From JAKFFN01 sp964444305 (GTDB lineage: Bacteria; Sumerlaeota; Sumerlaeia; Sumerlaeales; Sumerlaeaceae): DNA of 7,272 nt. Under the pieces are notes generated by a model, which saw nothing but the letters and a program-made list of their open reading frames with translations, was not told the DNA's origin and searched no databases. Numbering within the stretch: position 1 is the stretch's first letter; every line of letters begins with the position of its first letter. Position numbers and translations under genes: made by a program. Positions 1 through 6,013 of the stretch are shown piece after piece. The stretch spans positions 1 to 7,272 of the forward strand of contig CAYUGQ010000129.1 in the NCBI GenBank assembly GCA_964444305.1, read 5' to 3'.

Positions 1-1385
1 ATCTTGGCCTGGATACGGTTGACCGGGCTCTTATCATCAGTGGTCCGAACGCCGGCGGCAAGACGACTGCCCTGAAAACGATTGGTCTGATAGCGCTTAT
101 GATTCAGTCGGCTTTGCCGGCTCCGCTTAATCCCCGCAGCCGGATGCCCGTGTTCGAAAACGTACTGGCAAACATTGGTGACGAACAGAACATCTTGGAG
201 GGACAATCCACCTTCAGTGCTCACATTCGGCGGATTGCCCAAATATTGAGAGCGGCGGGGTCTGCCAGCCTGGTGCTGCTGGACGAGCTCGGTACCGCCA
301 CCGATCCGGAGGAGGGTGGCGCTCTGGCGGTGGCGATCCTGGAGCATCTGGTGGATCATGGTGCGCTGACGATTGTCTCCTCCCATCTGGGAATTCTGAA
401 AAACTGGGCTCACAACACCCCCCATGCACGCAATGCATCCTTCAGCCTGAGCGGATCAGACCGTCGTCCGACTTACCGGCTCAGCCTGGACATGGTTGGT
501 ATTTCAGAAGCTCTCGTGGTGGCGGAACATGCCGGCCTGCCGGCGGAGGTTCTTGAGCGGGCTCGGTCGCTGCGACCGGAAGGGGAAGGTGATGCAGCGG
601 CACTGCTGATGAGTCTCCGGCGGAAAGACGCGGCATTGTCTGAGGAACTGGAAGAAGCGCAGCGTCTGCGGGAAGAGGCGGAAGCCCGCGTGGCCGATCT
701 GGATGACATGAACACCCGGCTTCGCGAAGACAAGCGCACTTTTCGAACCAAAATGCTTCAGGATAAAGATCGGGAGCTGGCGCAACTGCGGGCACAGGTG
801 GAACGCCTCATTGCCAAGATGCCGAGCAAGGACGAGGTTCTTCAAACCCGCGAAACGATTCGCCGGGCACAGGAACAGGCAGCCGTCGACCGCAAAACGG
901 AGCGGGAGGAATCACCCCTGAAGCAGGGCGTCCGCCAGCTTAGTGAGGGCGACCGCGTCCATGTTCGCACGTTGCGCGAAGAAGGTATCGTTCAGCAGGT
1001 GGATGCCGGCCGCGGCATGGCCCGTGTGGCCGTGGGCAAGATTGTCGTTAACATCCGCATATCAGATTTGGAACGTCTGGCTCCACGGAAAGTCGACGAA
1101 GACGATGATCAGCGCCGCATTTTCTTTAAGCGGCCTCAGTTTGCCAACAGCATTCTGGATCTGCACGGCAACCGGGTGGAAGAGGCTTTAAACCGCATCG
1201 ATAAGTTTATAGATGAAGCCCTGACGGCGGGTTTGTCTAATATCAAGATCATGCACGGTCAGGGTACGGGAGCCCTGCGAAAAGCACTGCACGAATACCT
1301 TCGGACAAACCCGATCGTAAAAACCTATCGCTATGCCAATCCCGAGGAGGGCGGAGGCGGAGTCACCATCGTCGAATTTAAGTAA
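1..1385 (+). CDS. mutS2: Endonuclease MutS2, C-terminal part (5' end outside window)
   Basis: The frame is open from base 3, so the gene starts left of the window; 460 residues are visible of a family usually near 780-800. The Walker A motif GPNAGGKTT starts at base 42. It is followed by the STFSAHIRRIAQIL helix and Walker B LVLLDELGTATDPEEGG at about 270-320. A His-containing segment (VSSHLGILKNWA) and a dimerisation region follow. A long charged coiled coil spans about 600-835, and a small beta-rich KOW-like segment (EGDRVHVRTLREEGIV) about 945-1080. The C-terminus is a complete Smr nuclease domain with LDLHG (1155-1169) and HGQGTGALR (from 1254). The coiled coil plus Smr domain separates MutS2 from mismatch-repair MutS. 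In the family, MutS2 binds branched DNA and limits recombination, and also acts on collided ribosomes in Bacillus. The Walker B tail reads TATDP where many members have GAGTDP. It converges with nadA, 6 bp away. Confidence 0.95.
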   Translation, partial: LGLDTVDRALIISGPNAGGKTTALKTIGLIALMIQSALPAPLNPRSRMPVFENVLANIGDEQNILEGQSTFSAHIRRIAQILRAAGSASLVLLDELGTATDPEEGGALAVAILEHLVDHGALTIVSSHLGILKNWAHNTPHARNASFSLSGSDRRPTYRLSLDMVGISEALVVAEHAGLPAEVLERARSLRPEGEGDAAALLMSLRRKDAALSEELEEAQRLREEAEARVADLDDMNTRLREDKRTFRTKMLQDKDRELAQLRAQVERLIAKMPSKDEVLQTRETIRRAQEQAAVDRKTEREESPLKQGVRQLSEGDRVHVRTLREEGIVQQVDAGRGMARVAVGKIVVNIRISDLERLAPRKVDEDDDQRRIFFKRPQFANSILDLHGNRVEEALNRIDKFIDEALTAGLSNIKIMHGQGTGALRKALHEYLRTNPIVKTYRYANPEEGGGGVTIVEFK

Positions 1386-1391
1386 TCTGAA

Positions 1392-2345
1392 TCAGTTATC
1401 CCGCGGCACTGCCAGCATCCGCTCCAGAGCCAGGCGGGCACCATCGGCTACATCGTCCGGCACAGTGATCTCATGGACACCTTCCCGCAGACTGCGGGCA
1501 ACATCTTCAAGAGTGATGCTCTTCATGTAAGGGCAGTTCAGGCGACACCCGAGACAGCCATCGGCGATGACGAACTCTTTATCGGGATACCGCTTCTTCA
1601 ACTGGTGAAGCATGCCGTTCTCTGTCGCAATGAGGACGGTCTTGGCTTCCGGAAAATCCGCAACGGCATTGAGCATACCCGTCGTGCTGCAGACGGCATC
1701 GGCCATATCGACGATATCCTGCCGGCATTCCGGGTGGGCGATCAAAACGCTGCCGGGATAGGTGTCTCGCACTTTCTGTACGGTAGAGCCACGGCCAACA
1801 TCATGCACCGGGCAACAGCCGTCATAAATAACAACATCTTTCTCCGGCACCTGATCGGCCGCCCAGCGGGCGAGGTTGCGGTCAGGAGTGAACAGGATTT
1901 TATCGCTGGGAACATGCCGCACCACACTGGCGGCGTTAGCGCTGGTGCAGCAGATATAGCTCATGGCCTTGACCGCGGCTGTACTATTGACATAGGTAAC
2001 CACTAAGTGGTCAGGATACTTGTCTTTCCAATCCTGCAAACTTTCGGGGGTGATAGAATCAGCCAGTGAACATCCCGCTGCCAGATTAGGCAGAAGAACT
2101 TTTTTGGTCGGATTCAGAACCTTCGCACTTTCGGCCATAAAGTGCACGCCACAAAAGACGATAGTATCGGCTTCGGTTTCCTGCGCCAGACGTGACAGTC
2201 CGAGGCTGTCCCCAACGTGGTCGGCGACATCCTGCACTTCGGACACTTGGTAGTTATGGGCCAGGATGACGGCATTTTTCTCCCGCGCCAGGCGGCGAAT
2301 CTCCTGTTGGAGTTCGGTAAGTGGAGGTGCTTCTAATACGGTCAT
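1392..2345 (-). CDS. nadA: Quinolinate synthase NadA
   Basis: The 317-residue product condenses iminoaspartate with dihydroxyacetone phosphate to quinolinate, the precursor of the NAD pyridine ring, in the cytoplasm; the enzyme carries an oxygen-sensitive [4Fe-4S] cluster. Family motifs include ILAHNYQVSEVQDVADHVGDS (residues 28-48), GVHFMAESAKVLNP, TYVNSTAAVKA, CTSANA, PDRNLA and HPEC. By comparison with the Thermotoga enzyme (Cys81, Cys168, Cys254), the three cluster ligands should be C92 (AAGCSLAD), C178 (CCPVHD) and C271 (NCPYMK). C264 and C267 precede C271 in a C-x2-C-x3-C pattern. The length fits the short NadA class. The ATG start is backed by a strong Shine-Dalgarno, AGAAGGA at 2350-2356, four bases upstream. 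No nadB or nadC is visible. It lies 102 bp downstream of tadA on the same strand and ends 6 bp from the mutS2 stop. Confidence 0.97.
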   Translation of the reverse strand: MTVLEAPPLTELQQEIRRLAREKNAVILAHNYQVSEVQDVADHVGDSLGLSRLAQETEADTIVFCGVHFMAESAKVLNPTKKVLLPNLAAGCSLADSITPESLQDWKDKYPDHLVVTYVNSTAAVKAMSYICCTSANAASVVRHVPSDKILFTPDRNLARWAADQVPEKDVVIYDGCCPVHDVGRGSTVQKVRDTYPGSVLIAHPECRQDIVDMADAVCSTTGMLNAVADFPEAKTVLIATENGMLHQLKKRYPDKEFVIADGCLGCRLNCPYMKSITLEDVARSLREGVHEITVPDDVADGARLALERMLAVPRDN

Positions 2346-2349
2346 GAAT

Positions 2350-2356
2350 TCCTTCT
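2350..2356 (-). promoter_or_regulatory. Ribosome binding site of nadA
   Basis: AGAAGGA on the minus strand sits four bases before the nadA ATG (2345-2343). It is one of the two clearest Shine-Dalgarno sequences in the window and fixes this start. Confidence 0.7.
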
Positions 2357-2422
2357 ACAAAAACCAGACTGCCATTTGTGTGGCGTTCCTCTATAGTTTA
2401 CAGGGATACCCCAGCATCATTC

Positions 2423-2445
2423 GCCCTGCGGACAGTTCGCCGGGC
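2423..2445 (-). repeat. Hairpin just after the tadA stop
   Basis: GCCCTGCG (2423-2430) pairs with CGCCGGGC (2438-2445) over eight positions with one T:C mismatch and a 7-base loop. It begins two bases after the tadA stop on the minus strand. No run of T follows in that direction, so it is not a standard rho-independent terminator. It could protect a transcript end or weakly separate tadA from nadA; that role is inferred. Confidence 0.4.
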
Positions 2446-2447
2446 TT

Positions 2448-2924
2448 CTAAGAATTCCGCTTTCGCTTCAAGCGAAAATAATCCGTTAAAACCCTGCCGC
2501 ATTCTTCAGCCATAACCCCGCCAACTACAGGAAGCTGGTGGTTCCAAGAGACGTCTGCCTGGATATCAATGAGGCTGCCCATGGCACCAAATTTGGGATT
2601 TTCCGCCCCAAAAACTACGCCGTCCACCCGGGCCATGATAGCCGCACCGGCGCACATGGGGCATGGTTCGAGGGTTACGACAAGAGTGCAGCCTTCCAGC
2701 CGCCAGTCCCCCAACATCTGAGCGGCTTCGCGCATGGCGAGAATTTCCGCATGGGCGGTGGGATCATTCTGCAACATCTTGCGGTCGCGCCCGCGCCCGA
2801 CGATTGCGCCGGTGGCGGTCATGACCACCACAGCTCCTACCGGCACCTCGTCTTCATCCGCAGAGAGATGAGCCAGCTTTAGGGCTTCAACCATGGCAGC
2901 CGTTTGGGAATCAGGTTCTAACAT
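2448..2924 (-). CDS. tadA: tRNA-specific adenosine deaminase TadA
   Basis: The 158-residue cytoplasmic zinc enzyme deaminates adenosine 34 of tRNA-Arg(ACG) to inosine, allowing wobble decoding. The deaminase signature is complete. DPTAHAE places the zinc ligand H58 and proton-shuttling E60, with the nearby N53; LEPCPMCAGA gives zinc ligands C88 and C91. The segments EVPVGAVVV near the N-terminus, VVFGAENPKFGAMGSL in the middle and the C-terminal ECGRVLTDYFRLKR match TadA rather than other cytidine or guanine deaminases. Length is close to the E. coli protein (167). The ATG lies 14 bp after the pth stop with only a weak purine stretch upstream, so translation may depend on coupling to pth. A later ATG at residue 11 has no better ribosome site. 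The last codons overlap a perfect inverted repeat. Confidence 0.96.
   Translation of the reverse strand: MLEPDSQTAAMVEALKLAHLSADEDEVPVGAVVVMTATGAIVGRGRDRKMLQNDPTAHAEILAMREAAQMLGDWRLEGCTLVVTLEPCPMCAGAAIMARVDGVVFGAENPKFGAMGSLIDIQADVSWNHQLPVVGGVMAEECGRVLTDYFRLKRKRNS
2461..2477. repeat. Perfect inverted repeat inside the 3' end of tadA
   Basis: TTTCGCTTCAAGCGAAA is an 8+1+8 perfect palindrome covering codons for the basic tail of TadA. As RNA it could form a stem of about 6 bp with a 5-base loop. On the minus strand it is followed by GCGGAATTC rather than a T-run, so a terminator call is not supported. Confidence 0.5.
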
Positions 2925-2938
2925 TCCGCGTCTCGCAC

Positions 2939-3514
2939 TCAGCCGTTCTTGCGGTTGTAGCGATTCATGGCCGGCTCTATGCCCAGCTTGACGACATCTT
3001 CCACGCAGTCGGCTGCATCATCCCAGCTTTGCTCAAAAACCTGCCGATCAGCAGGGCGAACTCGGGCCAGAACATAGCTGACCATATCAACCACAGCTCC
3101 ACCGGTGGGGCGGATGCCTATTCGCAGGCGGGGGAAGTCGAGGGACCCGAGGGAGTTGATCATGGACTGAAGACCTTTCTGACCCCCATGACTTCCGTTA
3201 GGACGAAGACGCAATTGGCCCATGGTCAGATGGATATCGTCGCTGATCACCAGCAGCTCATCCAGCTCGCCACCATTTTTCGAACGCCAAGCCGCCACGG
3301 CGCGACCGCTCAGGTTCATGTACGTTAAAGGTTTCATCAACGTAACCTTTTTGCCACCGATGTTAATATCGGTGGTCATGGCCTCGAACCGGCGTTCGAC
3401 GCCCCATGTGCCACTGTGGCGCTGAGCCAGCGTATCTACGGCATGAAAGCCGACGTTATGGGGTGTAAACTCATACTGAGCGCCCGGATTGCCCAGGCCA
3501 ACAATCAATCGCAT
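2939..3514 (-). CDS. pth: Peptidyl-tRNA hydrolase
   Basis: The 191-residue product cleaves the ester bond of peptidyl-tRNAs that drop off ribosomes, recycling tRNA in the cytoplasm. The N-terminus MRLIVGLGNPGAQYEFTPHN is the family signature and carries N9 and the catalytic H19. MKPLTYMNLSG supplies M66 and N67, and VISDDIHL supplies D92, the partner of the catalytic His. The C-terminal helix region (DMVSYVLARVRPADR) is also typical. Length agrees with the family (about 185-200). One departure is seen: the segment equivalent to E. coli GGHNGL reads GGQKGL (Q112, K113). The ATG has no strong ribosome site close by. It lies 54 bp downstream of the unrecognised gene and 14 bp before tadA, with which it probably shares a transcript. 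Confidence 0.96.
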   Translation of the reverse strand: MRLIVGLGNPGAQYEFTPHNVGFHAVDTLAQRHSGTWGVERRFEAMTTDINIGGKKVTLMKPLTYMNLSGRAVAAWRSKNGGELDELLVISDDIHLTMGQLRLRPNGSHGGQKGLQSMINSLGSLDFPRLRIGIRPTGGAVVDMVSYVLARVRPADRQVFEQSWDDAADCVEDVVKLGIEPAMNRYNRKNG

Positions 3515-3568
3515 AATGCAATTACAGGTGGCTTCGCCTCACCCTTGCGGCAAGGAAATAGTGAAATG

Positions 3569-3946
3569 CTAATCCACATCTCCATCCCGGTCGTGCCCAA
3601 CGCCCGGATGCGGATCCTTCTTATGCAACTCCTGGATGTGCAGCCCCAACTCCTCCAGCCACGTCGCCCCCGTTGCCTTGCCCCGGCTAACCAGCCGGGA
3701 TGCAATTTCCGGCAGAATCAGCCGGAGCACCTTCATTTCCTTTACGCTTTCGAGAAAAAGCCGCCCCTGAGTATTGTCTCCAAAATCGGTAAACAGCCGG
3801 ATATATGATAAAATGTCCCGAACCGATTGAATCTCTTCCTCGGTATCCAGCCACGCTAAGAGATCCCACAGAATCCCCTGCACCTTGTGTTTCATCATCA
3901 AGTGCAAGTTAGTCGTAAACTGGATGTTGCTGCCAAAATGTTTCAT
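3569..3946 (-). CDS. Uncharacterised 125-residue protein
   Basis: I do not recognise this family. The ATG is preceded by AGAGGA (3958-3963), 11 bases away, which supports it as a real gene, and the frame fills most of the space between pth and the livF terminator. The predicted protein is soluble and mostly helical, with no signal peptide or membrane segment. Residues about 22-55 are rich in Leu, Ile, Trp and acidic residues (GILWDLLAWLDTEEEIQSV). A second amphipathic stretch (EMKVLRLILPEIASRL) follows, and the tail is rich in His and Asp (HKKDPHPGVGHDRDGDVD). There is no Cys. It is the first gene of the minus-strand run that continues with pth and tadA, so it may be co-transcribed with translation genes. 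A chance open frame is possible but less likely given the ribosome site and lack of a competing frame. Confidence 0.7.
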   Translation of the reverse strand: MKHFGSNIQFTTNLHLMMKHKVQGILWDLLAWLDTEEEIQSVRDILSYIRLFTDFGDNTQGRLFLESVKEMKVLRLILPEIASRLVSRGKATGATWLEELGLHIQELHKKDPHPGVGHDRDGDVD

Positions 3947-4167
3947 TGATTGCTGCGTCCTCTAATTCGCCAGGAAGTCTAGTAATAGAGCAGACGATTT
4001 GAGCTAAATAAAGCAGATGCAAGCATTAACGGTAAAAGGGCGAAGCAACCTCGCATTTCAAGCGCCCTTTTAAGGACCACGCGGTGCTTACAGACTGGCA
4101 CTATGTTCCCCGTAGAAACAAAGGAAATGACGCGACGTGTGACGACTCACCGACGAGCTGATTCCTG
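3947..4167. other. Intergenic region between livF and the 125-residue gene
   Basis: This 221-bp gap lies between two minus-strand genes. It contains a terminator-like inverted repeat (4033-4072) and the ribosome site of the downstream gene. The stretch 4073-4167 next to the livF stop shows nothing I can name. A promoter for the 125-residue gene and pth must lie between about 3964 and 4032 if this is a separate unit, but I found no convincing -35/-10 pair. Confidence 0.5.
4033..4072 (-). terminator. Probable rho-independent terminator of the liv genes
   Basis: TAAAAGGGCG (4033-4042) and CGCCCTTTTA (4063-4072) form a perfect 10-bp stem around a 20-base loop. On the minus strand the stem ends in CCCTTTTA, giving a short T-run about 95 bases after the livF stop. 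The stem is A/T-rich outside and G/C-rich inside, and the repeat would work in either direction. The long loop and short T-run are less than ideal. An internal GCGA/TCGC pairing (4040-4043 with 4051-4054) competes with the full stem. Confidence 0.55.
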
Positions 4168-4959
4168 TTATATTTCGCCGAGATACAGCTTTTTCACTTC
4201 CTCGTTGCCCAGCAAATCCTGACCTGAGCCGGTCAAAGTGACCTGGCCCGTCGTCAGCACATAACCGCGATGGGCAATGGAAAGGGCCATGTGAGCATTT
4301 TGTTCTACCAGCAACACCGTGGTACCGGTGTCATTAATTTCCTGGATGATATCGAAAATCTGCAGAACCAGTTTTGGGCTAAGGCCCAGGGATGGTTCAT
4401 CGAGAAGCAGGATTGACGGCTTTGCCATCATGCCGCGCGCAATGGCGCACATCTGCTGCTCGCCGCCGCTCAGGCTGCCGGCCCGCGTATGGCGGCGAGT
4501 ATAAAGAATGGGAAATCGCTCATAGGCTGCTTCGATGTCGGCTTTGATCTGGTCTTTGTCTCGACGCATATACGCGCCAATTTCGAGGTTCTCAAGAATT
4601 GTCATGTCCGTGAAAAGCTTTCGCCCTTCAGGCACATGGGCCATGCCCATAGCGGCGATCTCGTGGACCTGACAGTTTGTTATGTCATTTTTCTTAAACA
4701 CCATTCTGCCAGCCCGGGCCCTTACGATGCCGCACAGGGTATTCAATATGGTGCTCTTGCCGGCGCCGTTGCTGCCAATGAGGGTGACAATTTCTCCGGT
4801 GCCGACATCAAACGAGACCGATTTTAAAACGCGCAGATTGCCATAGCCGGCGTCGACCTGTTTAACTTCGAGCATCGTTTCCCGCTTCGGCGATCCAGCA
4901 TCCGGCTTGCTCCCCGCGGTCTTTTCATTGCTATCCTGCGCAAGATTCACCGTTGTCAC
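4168..4959 (-). CDS. livF: Branched-chain amino acid ABC transporter ATP-binding protein LivF
   Basis: The 263-residue product is one of the two ATPases on the cytoplasmic face of a Liv-type (HAAT) importer for leucine, isoleucine, valine or related substrates. It has Walker A GSNGAGKST (residues 62-70), PEGRKLFTDMTILENL (110-125) typical of LivF, ABC signature LSGGEQQ (163-169), Walker B ILLLDEPSLGLSP (183-195) and the LivF-specific LLVEQNAHMAL. The start is a GTG overlapping the livG stop as GTGA, with GAGGTGG four bases upstream, which favours coupled translation. This gives a 28-residue polar extension ahead of the usual family start, MLEVKQVDAGYG. An ATG at residue 29 (4875-4873) with a weaker GGGA upstream is the alternative start. 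No permease gene follows. Confidence 0.93.
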   Translation of the reverse strand: MTTVNLAQDSNEKTAGSKPDAGSPKRETMLEVKQVDAGYGNLRVLKSVSFDVGTGEIVTLIGSNGAGKSTILNTLCGIVRARAGRMVFKKNDITNCQVHEIAAMGMAHVPEGRKLFTDMTILENLEIGAYMRRDKDQIKADIEAAYERFPILYTRRHTRAGSLSGGEQQMCAIARGMMAKPSILLLDEPSLGLSPKLVLQIFDIIQEINDTGTTVLLVEQNAHMALSIAHRGYVLTTGQVTLTGSGQDLLGNEEVKKLYLGEI

Positions 4960-5825
4960 TTTTCCACCTCTTTGCCCAGGTATGCTTCGATTACATGGGG
5001 GTTGTTCATGATCTCGTCTGGGCCGCCACTGGCGATAACTTCTCCATGATCAAGGACGTAAATGCGATCCGATATCTGCATCACAACACGCATATCATGT
5101 TCGATGAGGAATACGCTGATTCCGCTTTTTAAGATTTTCCGGATCAAGCTCAGCAACTCGGCGGATTCCGACGGGTTCATTCCTGCAGCGGGCTCATCAA
5201 GCAACAACAGCCTGGGTGAAGTTGCCAGGGCTCGCGCGATCTCCAGCCGCCGCTGGTGGCCGTAAGGAAGACTGCCCGCAATTTCGTCTTCGAGCCCGGT
5301 CAGCCCGCAAAACGCGAGGCAGCTCATGGCGGCCGCCTCTACATTTCGCTCTTCCCGGCGCGTCTTTGGCGGCCTGAGCAAGGCTCCCAGCACGCGTGAT
5401 TTGGTGCGCGGGTGAAACCCAATTTTTACGTTATCCAAAACTGACAAAGCGCTGAAAAGCCGGATGTTCTGAAAGGTTCGCGCAATTCCCAACCGGGTGA
5501 TTTTGTCGGGCTTGCGGGTTTGAATTTCCACCTCTTCGCCATCGCGGCGAAAAATTATTTTTCCGCTGGATGCGGGGATCGTTCCCGTTACGGCATTGAA
5601 CAGCGTCGTTTTCCCGGCCCCGTTGGGACCGATCAGGCTGGTGACTTCACCCGGCAGAAGAGTCAAATTCGCATCTCGGACAGCCTTCACGCCGCCGAAG
5701 TGCCTGCTGACGCTACAGACCTCTAAAATAGGTTCCGCCAAGGTCGCCACGCCTGTCGCCGGCGACCCCGTCCCGACCCGCGGCGAAACCACTCCATTTT
5801 CTTCTTCAGGAACACTCAACATCAT
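4956..5825 (-). CDS. livG: Branched-chain amino acid ABC transporter ATP-binding protein LivG
   Basis: The 289-residue product is the partner ATPase of LivF in a Liv-type importer. It has Walker A GPNGAGKTT (residues 66-74), the Q-loop ARTFQNIRLF with Q119, a signature in the LivG form LPYGHQRRLEIARAL (186-200), Walker B LLLLDEPAAGMNPSE (206-220) and the switch H243 in LIEHDM. The LivG-type insertion between Q-loop and signature is present (about 136-180), as is the C-terminal PHVIEAYLG shared by the family. The first 32 residues (rich in Pro, Gly, Val, Glu) come before the usual family start ILEVCSVSRHFGG and are unusual. The ATG at 5825 has only a weak GGGG upstream, so the true start could lie further inside. 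It is the first gene of the livGF pair, with no livM or livH upstream. Confidence 0.94.
   Translation of the reverse strand: MMLSVPEEENGVVSPRVGTGSPATGVATLAEPILEVCSVSRHFGGVKAVRDANLTLLPGEVTSLIGPNGAGKTTLFNAVTGTIPASSGKIIFRRDGEEVEIQTRKPDKITRLGIARTFQNIRLFSALSVLDNVKIGFHPRTKSRVLGALLRPPKTRREERNVEAAAMSCLAFCGLTGLEDEIAGSLPYGHQRRLEIARALATSPRLLLLDEPAAGMNPSESAELLSLIRKILKSGISVFLIEHDMRVVMQISDRIYVLDHGEVIASGGPDEIMNNPHVIEAYLGKEVEK
4964..4970 (-). promoter_or_regulatory. Ribosome binding site of livF within livG
   Basis: GAGGTGG on the minus strand lies in the last codons of livG, four bases before the livF GTG. It decides between the GTG at 4959 and the ATG at 4875 in favour of the GTG. Confidence 0.6.
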
Positions 5826-6013
5826 AAGACCCCAGAATCACGATAATCCGGCCGATGGAAAGAAAAAAGTGCCATCATTCTATCCAATTAAAAAATCACA
5901 CGCTTGAACAATCAACCCTTTGGATTTTTTCCACCCATGACTCATTTTATATCAGTCCCGGCTCTGTCGAATAAACATTGCCAGCACCTCTGTTTTCCGT
6001 CAGCTAACCTCCC
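5826..6013. other. Divergent intergenic region between livG and the glycosyltransferase
   Basis: This 188-bp stretch separates genes transcribed away from each other and is visibly richer in A and T than its surroundings (especially 5860-5975). It should contain promoters for both directions. The candidate for livG is listed separately; for the plus strand I see TATA-like sequence near 5947-5953 but no matching -35 at proper spacing. No open frame or RNA gene is evident. Confidence 0.5.
5887..5915 (-). promoter_or_regulatory. Candidate promoter of livG-livF
   Basis: On the minus strand TTGATT (5915-5910) and TTTAAT (5892-5887) are separated by exactly 17 bases in the AT-rich divergent region. 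They resemble a housekeeping sigma-factor promoter and would give a leader of roughly 55 bases before livG. This was found by eye in AT-rich DNA, so chance is a real alternative. Confidence 0.3.

Noticed and set aside
473..845. Several overlapping minus-strand open frames opposite mutS2
   Set aside because: They sit opposite the MutS2 ATPase/coiled-coil coding region, give low-complexity Arg/Ser- or Pro-rich translations, and have no support as genes.
1473..2006. 177-codon open frame antisense to nadA
   Set aside because: It lies wholly opposite a clear NadA with all family motifs, and its translation matches no family. It is a by-product of nadA codon use.
2346..2447. Possible nadA promoter around the CTATAG sequence
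   Set aside because: A TATAGA-like element exists but no -35 lies at 16-18 bases, and co-transcription with tadA is equally possible.
2266..2451. 61-codon plus-strand frame across the tadA-nadA gap
   Set aside because: Mostly antisense to the start of nadA, with no ribosome site or recognisable product.
3527..3555. Small inverted repeats between the 125-residue gene and pth, such as CCTTGCGGCAAGG
   Set aside because: The stems are only 5-6 bp, there is no T-run, and nearby GGTGGC/GCCTCACC pairs only with bulges. Too weak to call a terminator or attenuator.
4073..4167. Possible remnant gene or small RNA next to the livF stop
   Set aside because: Only short 4-5 base repeats are seen (for example GTGC/GCAC, repeated GACGA), with no frame, promoter or hairpin of note.
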